Position numbers and translations under genes: made by a program. DNA of 41,981 nucleotides. Origin: an uncultured Oscillospiraceae bacterium (GTDB lineage: Bacteria > Bacillota > Clostridia > Oscillospirales > Oscillospiraceae). The stretch is taken from the NCBI GenBank assembly GCA_944386885.1, contig CALXCU010000005.1:1-41981 (forward strand), read 5' to 3'. Shown piece after piece: positions 1-7,869 of the stretch (within the stretch, counting starts at the first letter, position 1; every line of letters begins with the position of its first letter). The notes under the pieces were generated by a model. That model saw nothing but the letters and a program-made list of their open reading frames with translations, made no database searches and had not been told where the DNA came from.

Positions 1-44
1 AAAAGTTCCAAGTCAAAAGTACAACTCCCCTTGCCTCAGGTATT

Positions 45-73
45 ATATTAAAGCATCCGGGGCGTTTCGTCAA
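45..73 (-). promoter_or_regulatory. sigma-A-like promoter pointing to the left window edge
   Basis: Read on the minus strand, TTGACG (68-73) is followed after 17 bases by TAATAT (45-50). Transcription would run off the left edge, so the gene served is outside this window. The WalR-like box at 89-105 lies just upstream of the -35. Confidence 0.5.
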
Positions 74-88
74 CCGTTTGGGGGCAAC

Positions 89-105
89 TGTAACAAACCT
101 GTAAG
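89..105 (+). promoter_or_regulatory. WalR (YycF)-like binding site
   Basis: TGTAAC-AAACC-TGTAAG matches the known WalR consensus TGTWAH-N5-TGTWAH at 11 of 12 defined positions; only the last base (G instead of A/C/T) differs. It lies 15 bases upstream of the -35 of the left-pointing promoter, a usual activator position. WalR controls wall hydrolase genes in Firmicutes. Whether it serves the left-hand gene or the SLH gene cannot be told from the window. Confidence 0.4.
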
Positions 106-307
106 ATTCCCGGCGTTTTGTTGCGCCAAGGGGTTTCAGCTCCCCCGGGGTCCCCCCCGGCCGCTTCATGTTCTTAGACGGCGCCCGGTCAAAAAGGTTC
201 CGCCACAAGAGAAGATTTTTTAACGGGGAAGTGTTTTCCATCGCCCATTGGTTTTCAATTGATAAATTATAATAAGGTAAGGGACACTTTCTGTCGAAAA
301 AAGTGAC

Positions 308-412
308 TGTCTACCAGATGTCTACCGTTCCGGTGCGCAGGCTCCTTGCGGCGCAGTCATTTGAGGCGCTTTTTGTGCTTCCGGCATCAGGGATGTCTAC
401 CAAATGTCTACC
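308..412 (+). repeat. two pairs of TGTCTACC direct repeats with 11-bp period
   Basis: TGTCTACC occurs at 308-315 and 319-326, and again at 394-401 and 405-412. Within each pair the copies are exactly 11 bases apart, one helical turn, and the pairs are 86 bases apart. This is the layout bound by OmpR/PhoB-family response regulators as head-to-tail dimers. The regulator encoded at 3863-4564 is a plausible but untested partner. Confidence 0.55.
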
Positions 413-436
413 ATATGAATTTTTTTGATTTAAAAT
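405..436 (+). promoter_or_regulatory. candidate activator-dependent promoter of the SLH gene
   Basis: TAAAAT at 431-436 could be a -10. The position where a -35 would lie (about 408-413) has no TTGACA-like hexamer but is covered by the last TGTCTACC repeat. That is the geometry of PhoB-type activated promoters. The start of transcription would be near 443, giving a leader of about 130 bases. Confidence 0.35.
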
Positions 437-571
437 AAGCGTTTTTCTTTTTTATTTTGCTATTTTGCTCCTATTTTTCTCTATGTAAGGGTCGTTGTAC
501 ACCACTAAATTTGTCTAAACGCAGTGGACGCTGTCTGAACGCCTCGAAAATGAACAAGGAGGAAATCCCTA

Positions 572-3500
572 ATGAGAAACCTCAAGAGAGCTCTCAGCAC
601 GGCTCTGGCTTCCGCCATGGTCCTCGGACTGACGGTGGCCGGTGCCGGCGCCGCGGGCTACCAGGATTTCACGGACGCCAGTGAGATCCAGCACACCGAA
701 GCCGTCTCCATGATTACCGAGCTGGGCATCCTGGCCGGTCTTCCCGACGGCAGCTTCGGCCCCACCCAGAACATTGACCGTGCGTCCTTCGCCCGCCTGG
801 TGTGCGTGGTGATGAACGGCGGCAAGGAGCCTGTTCTGGGCAACATCACCACCAGCTTCACCGACACCCAGGGCAACTGGGCTGAGGCCTACATCGCCTA
901 CTGCGTGGACCGCGGCATCATCGCCGGCCGCGGCGACGGCACCTTCGGCCCCAGCGACAGCGTGACCGGCTCCGAGGCCGCTCTGATGCTGCTGGTGGCC
1001 CTGGGCTACAACTCCGCCAACGAGGGCATCGGCGGCGCCACCTGGCAGACCACCACCGACGTCCTGGCCAACCGCGCCGGCCTGTATGAGAATCTGGAGA
1101 ACATCAATACCTCCCAGGCTCTGACCCGCGACCAGGCCGCCCAGATGATCTACAACGTCCTGAACGCTGAGACCGTCACCTATTCCTATACGCACAATCC
1201 CAACGGCACCACCACCGTGCTCAACCGCACCGGCAAGACCATGCTGGAGGACGTGTTCGACGCCATCCGCGTGGAGGGTATTGTGGTAGCCAACGAGTAC
1301 GCCAACCTGAGCTCCACCGCCGCCCACGGCGCCGCGCTGGATGCCGGCAAGACCCGCATCGATGTGACCAACTACGGCTCCGATGAGGATCAGAATGTCT
1401 TTAACGACGGCACCTACAGCGTCTCCACCGGCGCCGACGTGCTTGGCAAGTCCGTGGTGCTGTATGTGAAGAACGACTCCGGCAACGCCTCCCGCGCCAC
1501 CGTGCTGGGCAACGCTATTGTCTCCGAGGACAACGTCACCGCCAGCACCAGCGCCCGCAAGGAGCTGACCGCCTTGGCGGACGACAATGACCTGAGCATT
1601 GCCAATGACACCCAGGTGGTCTTCAACTACGGCAACGCCACCGACTGGTCCGATGTCACCAGCGAGCAGAAGGAAGCCGCCCGCAGCCGCGGTGTGGAAA
1701 AGGCCATCATCGACCACAACGACGACGGCGAGGCCGATTACATCCTGGTCAACACCTCCTACTTCGGTCAGGTCGACCGCATCTCCGATCGCAACGACGG
1801 CTCTATTACCATTTCCAGCTCGGTCAGCGACCTGCGCGCCGACGACAAGGACGACGTGGTGGGCTTCGACGAGCTGGCCGAGGACGATTACGTCATGGCT
1901 GCCTGGATCGGCGGCAAGCTCCATGTGGAGCTGGCCGAGTCCGTCACCGGCACCCTCGAGGCCTATAAGGGCTCCGAGAGCATGACGGTGGACGGCGAGG
2001 TCTACAGCATCTCCGAGGTTGCCGGTTTTACCGGCGGCTCTGACGACATCCGCGCCGCCTCCGGCTATGCCAGCTCCACCACCCTGGACAATGAGGCCAC
2101 CTTCTATCTGGATCAGAACGGCATGATCGTGGCCGTGGGCAATGTGAGCGAGAACGCCTACAACTATGCCTATGTCTGGGCTTACGAGAAGGGCAACATC
2201 GACAGCGACCGCGTGAAGGTCACCCTGTCCGACGGCACCACCGCCGCTTACAACCTGGCTGACAACAGCGTGGACCTGGGTGATGCCTTTGACTCCGACA
2301 CCACCGCGGACCGCACCCGCATCTATGCCTACTCCATGAACCGCGACGGCGAGATCCGCCTGACCGCAGCCAATATTGATTCGAGCAACGACCATTTTAC
2401 CTTCACCCGAAACAGCACCAGCCTGGGCAACGGCCTCTACGCCACCAACAGTACCGTCTTCTTCTATGTGGATCTGAACGACGACGGCATTATTGAGGAT
2501 GTGGACGTGTACACCGGCTACCGCAACGCCCCCTCCGTGGACACTTCCGGCACCGACGGTTCCGCCGTCCTGGGCGCCAACTCCGAGAGCCGCGTCATTG
2601 CCGTGGCCTTTGAGGACGCTGGCCTGGCCAGCACCAATGTCTCCGACCACCTGTATGTGACCGGCACCGAGCGCGTGACCAGCGACTACACTGTGGTCAG
2701 CGCCATCCTGGCCGGCACCAGCGAGGAAGTGGAGATCAACGTGGACGACGGCCTCACCGCCGCAGTCAACGGCCTGTACCTCTACAGCGTCAACAGCGAC
2801 GGCACCTACCGCCTGACCGCCGCCAGCGCCTCCAACACCGGCAATAAGCTCATTGATGTAAACGCTGCGGCCAACCACATCTCCGACAGCACTCTGGTCG
2901 TCAGCGGCGACAAGGAGTTCGTCCTCACCGATGAAACCGTGCTCATTGAGCTGGACGGCGGCGACTTTGACTCCGCTGTCACCGGCCGCCTGCCCGCCGC
3001 CGATGACAAGATCCTCTCCGTCCTGGTGAGCGATACGGACAACGGCAGTGACCTGCTCCTGGTGGTCATTGACAACAATTCCGCCGAGGAGCCCGAGGAG
3101 CCCACCGTCTCCGACGCCATTGATGTTACCGTCAGCGGGCGCACCATCACCGTGCAGTACGTGGGTTCCAAGCCCAGCCGCGACGCGGTCATCCTGGCCG
3201 TCCGGGCCGAGCTGGCTCAGACCTACAATGTGAACGTGTCCAACGTGACCTTCACTGACAGCGGCTCCGGCGCGGTGTCCTACAGCGTCTCCGCCAACGG
3301 CGGCACCATTGCCTTCAGTCATGACCCCGACTCCGTGACGCAGACCCCTGCTGTTACCTCCGCCCCCACGGTTACCGTGACGGGTTCCGAGACCAACGGC
3401 GCCACCGTGGCCACTGAGGCTGTGGCCAACGGGGCAGAGGGCTCCATCACCGGCTATGTGGACACCACTGCCGACTGTGTGGACATCACCGTCTCCGACG

Positions 3501-3667
3501 CTCCCGCGGGCGTTACCTACAAGACTGAGGTCACCGGCGCCACCGTCACCGAGGGCAGCACCTACGACCTGACCGGCGCGAGCACCAACCTGGTGATCAC
3601 GGTCACCGCCTCCCGTACCGGGTATGAGTCTGTGATTTACACCTTTACCTATACTGTGGCCGCCTAA
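572..3667 (+). CDS. secreted S-layer-homology (SLH) domain protein
   Basis: A 1031-residue surface protein. Residues 1-28 form a signal peptide (RNLKR basic start, hydrophobic core, AGA-type cleavage region). Three SLH modules follow: about 30-90 (TELGILAGLPDGSFGP), 95-150 (DRGIIAGRGDGTFGP) and a weaker third to about 208 (LTRDQAAQMIYNVLNA). SLH modules hold proteins to secondary wall polymers. The rest is beta-rich, acidic and Thr/Ser/Asp-heavy, with calcium-loop-like stretches DHNDDGEAD (381-389) and DLNDDGIIEDVD (634-645) and Ig-like repeats near the C-terminus. The start is fixed by AAGGAGG at 556-562, nine bases before the ATG. Codon choice is very uniform (ACC, GCC, CTG, AAC), as in abundant proteins. 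A strong terminator follows. The function beyond surface anchoring is unknown. Confidence 0.88.
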   Translation: MRNLKRALSTALASAMVLGLTVAGAGAAGYQDFTDASEIQHTEAVSMITELGILAGLPDGSFGPTQNIDRASFARLVCVVMNGGKEPVLGNITTSFTDTQGNWAEAYIAYCVDRGIIAGRGDGTFGPSDSVTGSEAALMLLVALGYNSANEGIGGATWQTTTDVLANRAGLYENLENINTSQALTRDQAAQMIYNVLNAETVTYSYTHNPNGTTTVLNRTGKTMLEDVFDAIRVEGIVVANEYANLSSTAAHGAALDAGKTRIDVTNYGSDEDQNVFNDGTYSVSTGADVLGKSVVLYVKNDSGNASRATVLGNAIVSEDNVTASTSARKELTALADDNDLSIANDTQVVFNYGNATDWSDVTSEQKEAARSRGVEKAIIDHNDDGEADYILVNTSYFGQVDRISDRNDGSITISSSVSDLRADDKDDVVGFDELAEDDYVMAAWIGGKLHVELAESVTGTLEAYKGSESMTVDGEVYSISEVAGFTGGSDDIRAASGYASSTTLDNEATFYLDQNGMIVAVGNVSENAYNYAYVWAYEKGNIDSDRVKVTLSDGTTAAYNLADNSVDLGDAFDSDTTADRTRIYAYSMNRDGEIRLTAANIDSSNDHFTFTRNSTSLGNGLYATNSTVFFYVDLNDDGIIEDVDVYTGYRNAPSVDTSGTDGSAVLGANSESRVIAVAFEDAGLASTNVSDHLYVTGTERVTSDYTVVSAILAGTSEEVEINVDDGLTAAVNGLYLYSVNSDGTYRLTAASASNTGNKLIDVNAAANHISDSTLVVSGDKEFVLTDETVLIELDGGDFDSAVTGRLPAADDKILSVLVSDTDNGSDLLLVVIDNNSAEEPEEPTVSDAIDVTVSGRTITVQYVGSKPSRDAVILAVRAELAQTYNVNVSNVTFTDSGSGAVSYSVSANGGTIAFSHDPDSVTQTPAVTSAPTVTVTGSETNGATVATEAVANGAEGSITGYVDTTADCVDITVSDAPAGVTYKTEVTGATVTEGSTYDLTGASTNLVITVTASRTGYESVIYTFTYTVAA

Positions 3668-3688
3668 ATTCGGGCCGCCCGCCTGTAC

Positions 3689-3734
3689 AAACGCCGCCCC
3701 CCGGAACCGGGGGGCGGCGTTTTGTTCCTTTTGA
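3689..3734 (+). terminator. Rho-independent terminator of the SLH gene
   Basis: A perfect 16-bp stem (3689-3704 with 3707-3722, core CGCCGCCCCCC) is followed by a T-rich tract. It begins 21 bases after the SLH stop codon. Confidence 0.88.
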
Positions 3735-3763
3735 TTGCCTTTTGGGCCAAAATGGAGTAAACT
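3735..3763 (+). promoter_or_regulatory. sigma-A-like promoter of the response regulator/kinase pair
   Basis: TTGCCT (3735-3740), a 17-base spacer and TAAACT (3758-3763). It follows the SLH terminator, so the two-component genes have their own promoter. The 100-base AT-rich leader includes the palindrome ATTTTATAAAAT (3781-3792). Confidence 0.5.
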
Positions 3764-3862
3764 AGGCGGGTACGGCGGAAATTTTATAAAATCTTAAAAG
3801 AGTCCGCCTCTTCATTTTAAACATTTTTTCTTATCATTCCGATTTGGAAAGGCGTGAAGGGC

Positions 3863-4564
3863 ATGTACACCATCCTCATCTGCGACGACGACCGGGACAT
3901 CGTGTCGGCACTGGAGATCTATCTGGGCAGCGAGGGCTACCGCACCCTGGCGGCTTACGACGGACGGGAGGCCCTGGAACTGGTGGCCAAGGAGGATATC
4001 CACCTCATTCTGATGGATGTGATGATGCCCCGGCTGGACGGCATCCGCGCCACCGCCAAGCTGCGGGAGAGCACAAACATCCCCATCATCCTTCTCACCG
4101 CCAAGAGCGAGGACAGCGACAAAATTCTGGGCCTGAATATCGGGGCCGACGATTACATCACCAAGCCGTTCAATCCCGTGGAGGTCATGGCCCGGGTCAA
4201 AAGCCAGCTGCGCCGCTACACTACCCTGGGCGGCCGGAGCCAGTCTGGTGGCGAAGACCGGGCGGTCTATACCAACGGAGGCGTCACTGTGGACGATACG
4301 GCCAAATCAGTGACCGTGGACGGAGAGCGCGTTGCCCTCACCCCCATCGAATACAACATCCTCCTGCTCCTCATCCGCCATCAGGGCCGGGTCTACTCCA
4401 CCAGCCAGATCTACGAGCAGGTGTGGAACGATCCCTCTCTTGGCTCGGAGAATACGGTGGCGGTCCACATCCGCCACCTGCGGGAGAAGATCGAGATCGA
4501 TCCGGCCAATCCCCGCTATATTAAGGTAGTGTGGGGTCTGGGCTATAAGATGGAAAAACAGTAA
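3863..4564 (+). CDS. OmpR/PhoB-family response regulator
   Basis: A DNA-binding regulator of 233 residues. The N-terminal receiver has the acidic pocket (CDDDRD), the phospho-acceptor Asp52 in LMDVMMP, the Thr of LLTAK and the Lys of ITKPFNP. The C-terminal winged helix (about 130-230) ends in the usual NTVAVHIRHLREKI and YIKVVWGLGYKME. I prefer ATG 3863, which has GGAAAGG ten bases upstream; an in-frame GTG at 3854 overlaps that site. It lies 28 bases before a histidine kinase gene and forms a pair with it. The sequence is of the clostridial VanR-like subgroup, but no resistance gene sits beside it. Its target may include the TGTCTACC repeats upstream of the SLH gene; this is inference. Confidence 0.85.
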   Translation: MYTILICDDDRDIVSALEIYLGSEGYRTLAAYDGREALELVAKEDIHLILMDVMMPRLDGIRATAKLRESTNIPIILLTAKSEDSDKILGLNIGADDYITKPFNPVEVMARVKSQLRRYTTLGGRSQSGGEDRAVYTNGGVTVDDTAKSVTVDGERVALTPIEYNILLLLIRHQGRVYSTSQIYEQVWNDPSLGSENTVAVHIRHLREKIEIDPANPRYIKVVWGLGYKMEKQ

Positions 4565-4592
4565 GGGCGTCCACGCCGGAAAGGAGCTTGTC

Positions 4593-6734
4593 ATGCGCAT
4601 TTGGAATACGTCCTTTGGCCGCTCCTGCCTGGCCCTGCTCTGCGTGCTCTCCGGGTCCCTGGCCTTCTGGACCAGCGTGCAGCTGATGAATCACTGGGAC
4701 GATCTCTGGTCCGCCGGCGACTTCTACCAGAGCGGCAGCATCTCCACACCGCTGCTCCTTGCCCAGGACGACGTGCGCAGCGCCGCCATTCTCTCCCTGC
4801 GGGAGAGCTGGGGCGAGGACCTGGATTACTTGGAAAAGACACTGCTCCAGCAGCTGGAGGAGCGTCTACAGGCAGAGAATACCAACTACCGCTACCGCCT
4901 GCTGGAGGAAGAAGAGGGGGCCCTGCTCCAGAGCAATCTGCCCGACGGCGCGGATCTCTCCGGGTGCGCCGCCCGGGAGACTGGGCGCTTTACAGTCACC
5001 CAGGGGGAGGACCTCTCAAACGGCGACCGGTTCTTCTGGTCGGAGTCGGACGATTATACCATTCTCCAAATCTGGCTGGGAGAGGACTATCTGACCTGCG
5101 ACCCCTACGCCGCCGGAGGCGGGGAGAGCTGGACCCAGTATGGGTGGACCTTTTCCTACTCCTCTCAAAATTGGAGCTACGACAGTGCCGCCGACCGGCG
5201 CATCCACACGGCGGATTTGGTGCTGGAGTCGGGGGTCGTCAACCCCCTCGCCGTGCAGGACGAATTCTGGGAGGCCCGGGTGCGCTATGAGGAGTTTCAA
5301 ACTTGGCTCACCCCCCTGGTGCTGGTGTGGCTGTGTACCTTTTCGGCGGCCGCCTGGTCTCTAGGACTCCTCATTCGGGCGGCGGCAGGCCGCCCGAATG
5401 AGGACGTGGTCGTCCTCACCTGGCTGGACCGGGTGCCCTATGACCTCTACCTGTGCGCGGTGATCTTGGCCTTCTCCTGCCTGCTGGCGGCGGGGGACCC
5501 CATCACCTACAACATTAATCAGTACGGCTTTACATTCCGCACGGCAGTCGGGCTGGCGCTGATCACCGTTCTGGCTGCGGCCATATGCCTGTCCGCCGTG
5601 CTCACCACCCTGGTCCGGGCCCGCAGCCATACCCTCTGGCACAATACCCTGTGCGGACGCCTATGCGCCCGGGTGGGCCGGTTTTTCCGGGAGACCGCCC
5701 AGCACTGGCCCATCACCCGGCGGGTGGTGTGGCTCTTCCTGCTCTATCTGCTGGGAACTGTTCTGACCGCCGCCACCGGTTTCCTCATCCCAATCTACCA
5801 GGGGCTGGTCCTCTACGCCATCTGCCGCTGGGTCCGGCAGTGGCGGGCCATCCGGGAGGCCACCGCCCAGATCGTGGGAGGGCACCCCGAGACGCGCATT
5901 GACACCAAACGCATGTACCGGGACCTGCGGGAGCACGCCGAACAGCTCAATGACCTGGGCGGCTCCATCACTCAGGCGGTAGAGGAGCGGCTGAAGAGCG
6001 AGCGATTCAAGACCGAGCTCATCACCAATGTCTCCCATGATCTGAAGACCCCCCTGACCTCCATTATCAATTATGTGGGGCTGCTCAAAAAGGCCGGCAT
6101 TGAGGACCCGGACGCCCGGGCCTATCTGGAGGTGCTGGAGCGGAAATCCCAGCGGCTCAAAAAGCTGACCGAAGACCTGGTGGAGGCCTCCAAGGCCTCC
6201 ACAGGAGTGCTCCCCGTCCACTTAGAGCGGCTGGACTTCGCCCAGCTGCTGACCCAGGCCCTGGGGGAGTATGAGGACCGCTTCCAGCTCAGCGGCCTGA
6301 CGCCGCTGCCCTCCTCCCCGCCCGATCCCTGCGCTGTGCTGGCCGACGGGCGGCACCTGTGGCGGGTGCTGGACAATCTCCTGGGCAATTGCTGCAAGTA
6401 CGCTCTGCCCGGAACCCGGGTCTACCTGGACCTGACCCGGCAGGAGGGGTCGGTCACCCTGACCGTAAAGAACATCTCTCGGGCCCCCCTGAACGTCTCC
6501 CCCGAGCAGCTTATGGAGCGCTTTGTCCGGGGCGATTCGGCCCGGAGTACCGAGGGCTCCGGCCTGGGGCTCTCCATCGCCCGCAGCCTCACCGAGCTTC
6601 AGGGCGGCTCCTTCCACCTGGAAATTGACGGGGACCTCTTTAAAGCCGTCGTGTCTCTCCCCGCCGCGCCGCCGGAAGAACCCGCCTCCCCCGGCGCGGA
6701 GACGCCCCCGGCCCTGAAGGGGCCGGAGGCGTAG
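4593..6734 (+). CDS. multi-membrane sensor histidine kinase
   Basis: A 713-residue kinase. One membrane segment at about 9-29 is followed by a roughly 200-residue extracytoplasmic region. About five more membrane segments lie between 237 and 415, then a linker and the kinase core. His482 sits in NVSHDLKTPLTS (HisKA). The ATP-binding part has the N box (RVLDNLLGNCCKYA) and the G box (GSGLGLSIARSL). The tail after about 690 is Pro/Glu-rich and without a known fold. GGAAAGGAG eight bases before the ATG supports the start. It is co-transcribed with the regulator before it and meets the racemase gene tail to tail with 12 bases between the stops. The many membrane segments suggest a signal sensed in or near the membrane; the signal is unknown. 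Confidence 0.85.
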   Translation: MRIWNTSFGRSCLALLCVLSGSLAFWTSVQLMNHWDDLWSAGDFYQSGSISTPLLLAQDDVRSAAILSLRESWGEDLDYLEKTLLQQLEERLQAENTNYRYRLLEEEEGALLQSNLPDGADLSGCAARETGRFTVTQGEDLSNGDRFFWSESDDYTILQIWLGEDYLTCDPYAAGGGESWTQYGWTFSYSSQNWSYDSAADRRIHTADLVLESGVVNPLAVQDEFWEARVRYEEFQTWLTPLVLVWLCTFSAAAWSLGLLIRAAAGRPNEDVVVLTWLDRVPYDLYLCAVILAFSCLLAAGDPITYNINQYGFTFRTAVGLALITVLAAAICLSAVLTTLVRARSHTLWHNTLCGRLCARVGRFFRETAQHWPITRRVVWLFLLYLLGTVLTAATGFLIPIYQGLVLYAICRWVRQWRAIREATAQIVGGHPETRIDTKRMYRDLREHAEQLNDLGGSITQAVEERLKSERFKTELITNVSHDLKTPLTSIINYVGLLKKAGIEDPDARAYLEVLERKSQRLKKLTEDLVEASKASTGVLPVHLERLDFAQLLTQALGEYEDRFQLSGLTPLPSSPPDPCAVLADGRHLWRVLDNLLGNCCKYALPGTRVYLDLTRQEGSVTLTVKNISRAPLNVSPEQLMERFVRGDSARSTEGSGLGLSIARSLTELQGGSFHLEIDGDLFKAVVSLPAAPPEEPASPGAETPPALKGPEA

Positions 6735-6746
6735 GGGCCCGCCCGG

Positions 6747-7868
6747 TCAGACCGGCACCACCGGCAGCCGCGCCCCCAGGCGGGAGAGGAGCTCATTGGT
6801 GATGGTGCCGCACCGCTGTGCCACCTCCCCGGCAGAGGTCTCCGCGCCGCCGTCCCGCCCGATCAGGGTGGCCGCGTCCCCCGGCCTTACGCCCTCCACG
6901 CCGGTCACATCCACCAGGAGCTGGTCCATGCACATGCGCCCCGCCATGAGGCACCGCCGTCCGGCCAGGAGCACCTCTCCGCCCCGCTGGGCCAGGGCCC
7001 GGGGCAGCCCGTCGGCATAGCCGATGGTCACCACAGCCAGCTGCCGCTCCTCCCGGGCCCGGAAGGCCAAGCCGTAACCCGCCCCCTCTCCGGGCGCCAG
7101 CGTGCGCACCATTGCCACCCGGGCCCGCAGGGAGAGCACCGGCCGCAGGCCCAACTCCCGCCGGGTGGGCGCTGCGCCGCTGGTGACGCCGTAAAGAGCG
7201 ATGCCCGCCCGGGCCCAGGCGCAGGGCTGGGGCAGCAGGTTCCAGATCCCATAGCTGGCCTGGATGTGGGTCCCGCCGGGGGCGCAGCCATGCTCCTTCA
7301 TCCACTTTACCGCTCCATAAAAGCGCTCCAGCTGCCTCCGGGTGAAATCCACGTCCTCCCATTCCAGGCTGTCGGAGACACACAGGTGGGAAAACACGCC
7401 CCGTATCTTCAGATTGGGCAGGGCATAGAGCCGCGTGATCGCCTCCCGGTCCTCTGCCGGGACGCCCAGGCGGTGCATGCCGGTGTCCAGGGCCAAATGG
7501 ACCTCCAGCGGTACCCCTTGGGCGGCGAGTGCCCGCCCGTGGGCCTCGCCGGCCACCGTCTGGGTCAGGCCCCAGCGCCGGAGCAGGCCGGCCTGCTCCG
7601 GAGGGGTATAGCCCAGAACCAGGATGAGTCCGCCGGTCCCCGCCCGGCGCAGGGCGATCCCCTCGTCCAGGCAGGCCACCGCAAAGGCTTTTACCCCCTC
7701 CCGTTCCAGCCGTCGGGCCACGGGGGCGGCGCCGTGGCCGTAGGCGTCCGCCTTCACCACCGCCATCAGGCGGCAGCCGGGCGCCAGGGCGGACTGGAGC
7801 GCCCGGGCATTGTGGGCCAGCGCCCCTAAATCCACTTCCCGCCAGGCCCGGCTCTTTGTCTGTTCCAT
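6747..7868 (-). CDS. alr: alanine/serine racemase, VanT-catalytic-domain-like
   Basis: A 373-residue fold-type III PLP racemase. Lys39 (in AVVKADAYGHG) binds PLP, and Tyr265 (in GAGYGLAF) is the second base. CMDQ is at 313-316. The C-terminus reads CGTITNELLSRLG: Asn358 stands where typical alanine racemases have Tyr (Tyr354 of the Geobacillus enzyme). In VanT enzymes this Tyr-to-Asn change is known to allow L-serine racemization, so serine racemase or dual activity is predicted. VanT is normally fused to a membrane domain; this protein is not. The open frame extends to 8135, but the start is set at ATG 7868, one base after the preceding stop, with AAGGGG upstream. It is the last gene of the van-like operon. 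It could still be the cell's general alanine racemase. Confidence 0.85.
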   Translation of the reverse strand: MEQTKSRAWREVDLGALAHNARALQSALAPGCRLMAVVKADAYGHGAAPVARRLEREGVKAFAVACLDEGIALRRAGTGGLILVLGYTPPEQAGLLRRWGLTQTVAGEAHGRALAAQGVPLEVHLALDTGMHRLGVPAEDREAITRLYALPNLKIRGVFSHLCVSDSLEWEDVDFTRRQLERFYGAVKWMKEHGCAPGGTHIQASYGIWNLLPQPCAWARAGIALYGVTSGAAPTRRELGLRPVLSLRARVAMVRTLAPGEGAGYGLAFRAREERQLAVVTIGYADGLPRALAQRGGEVLLAGRRCLMAGRMCMDQLLVDVTGVEGVRPGDAATLIGRDGGAETSAGEVAQRCGTITNELLSRLGARLPVVPV

Positions 7869-7869
7869 C

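Larger units (their letters stand above)
1..571. other. gene-free control region upstream of the SLH gene
   Basis: No credible coding sequence is visible in these 571 bases; the only short reading frame (from 457) has no ribosome site and overlaps the SLH gene. The stretch holds a sigma-A-like promoter pointing left off the window, a WalR-like box, an AT-rich patch with TATAAT at 268-273, two pairs of TGTCTACC repeats at 308-326 and 394-412, and a T-rich leader (about 420-480). The ribosome site AAGGAGG at 556-562 belongs to the SLH gene. The long leader fits a heavily expressed, regulated surface protein. Confidence 0.6.

Noticed and set aside
569..3322. A 917-codon open frame antisense to the SLH gene
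   Set aside because: It is the shadow of strong G/C third-position bias: Gly/Val/His-rich, no family motifs, no ribosome site, and the plus-strand protein has a clear signal peptide and SLH modules.
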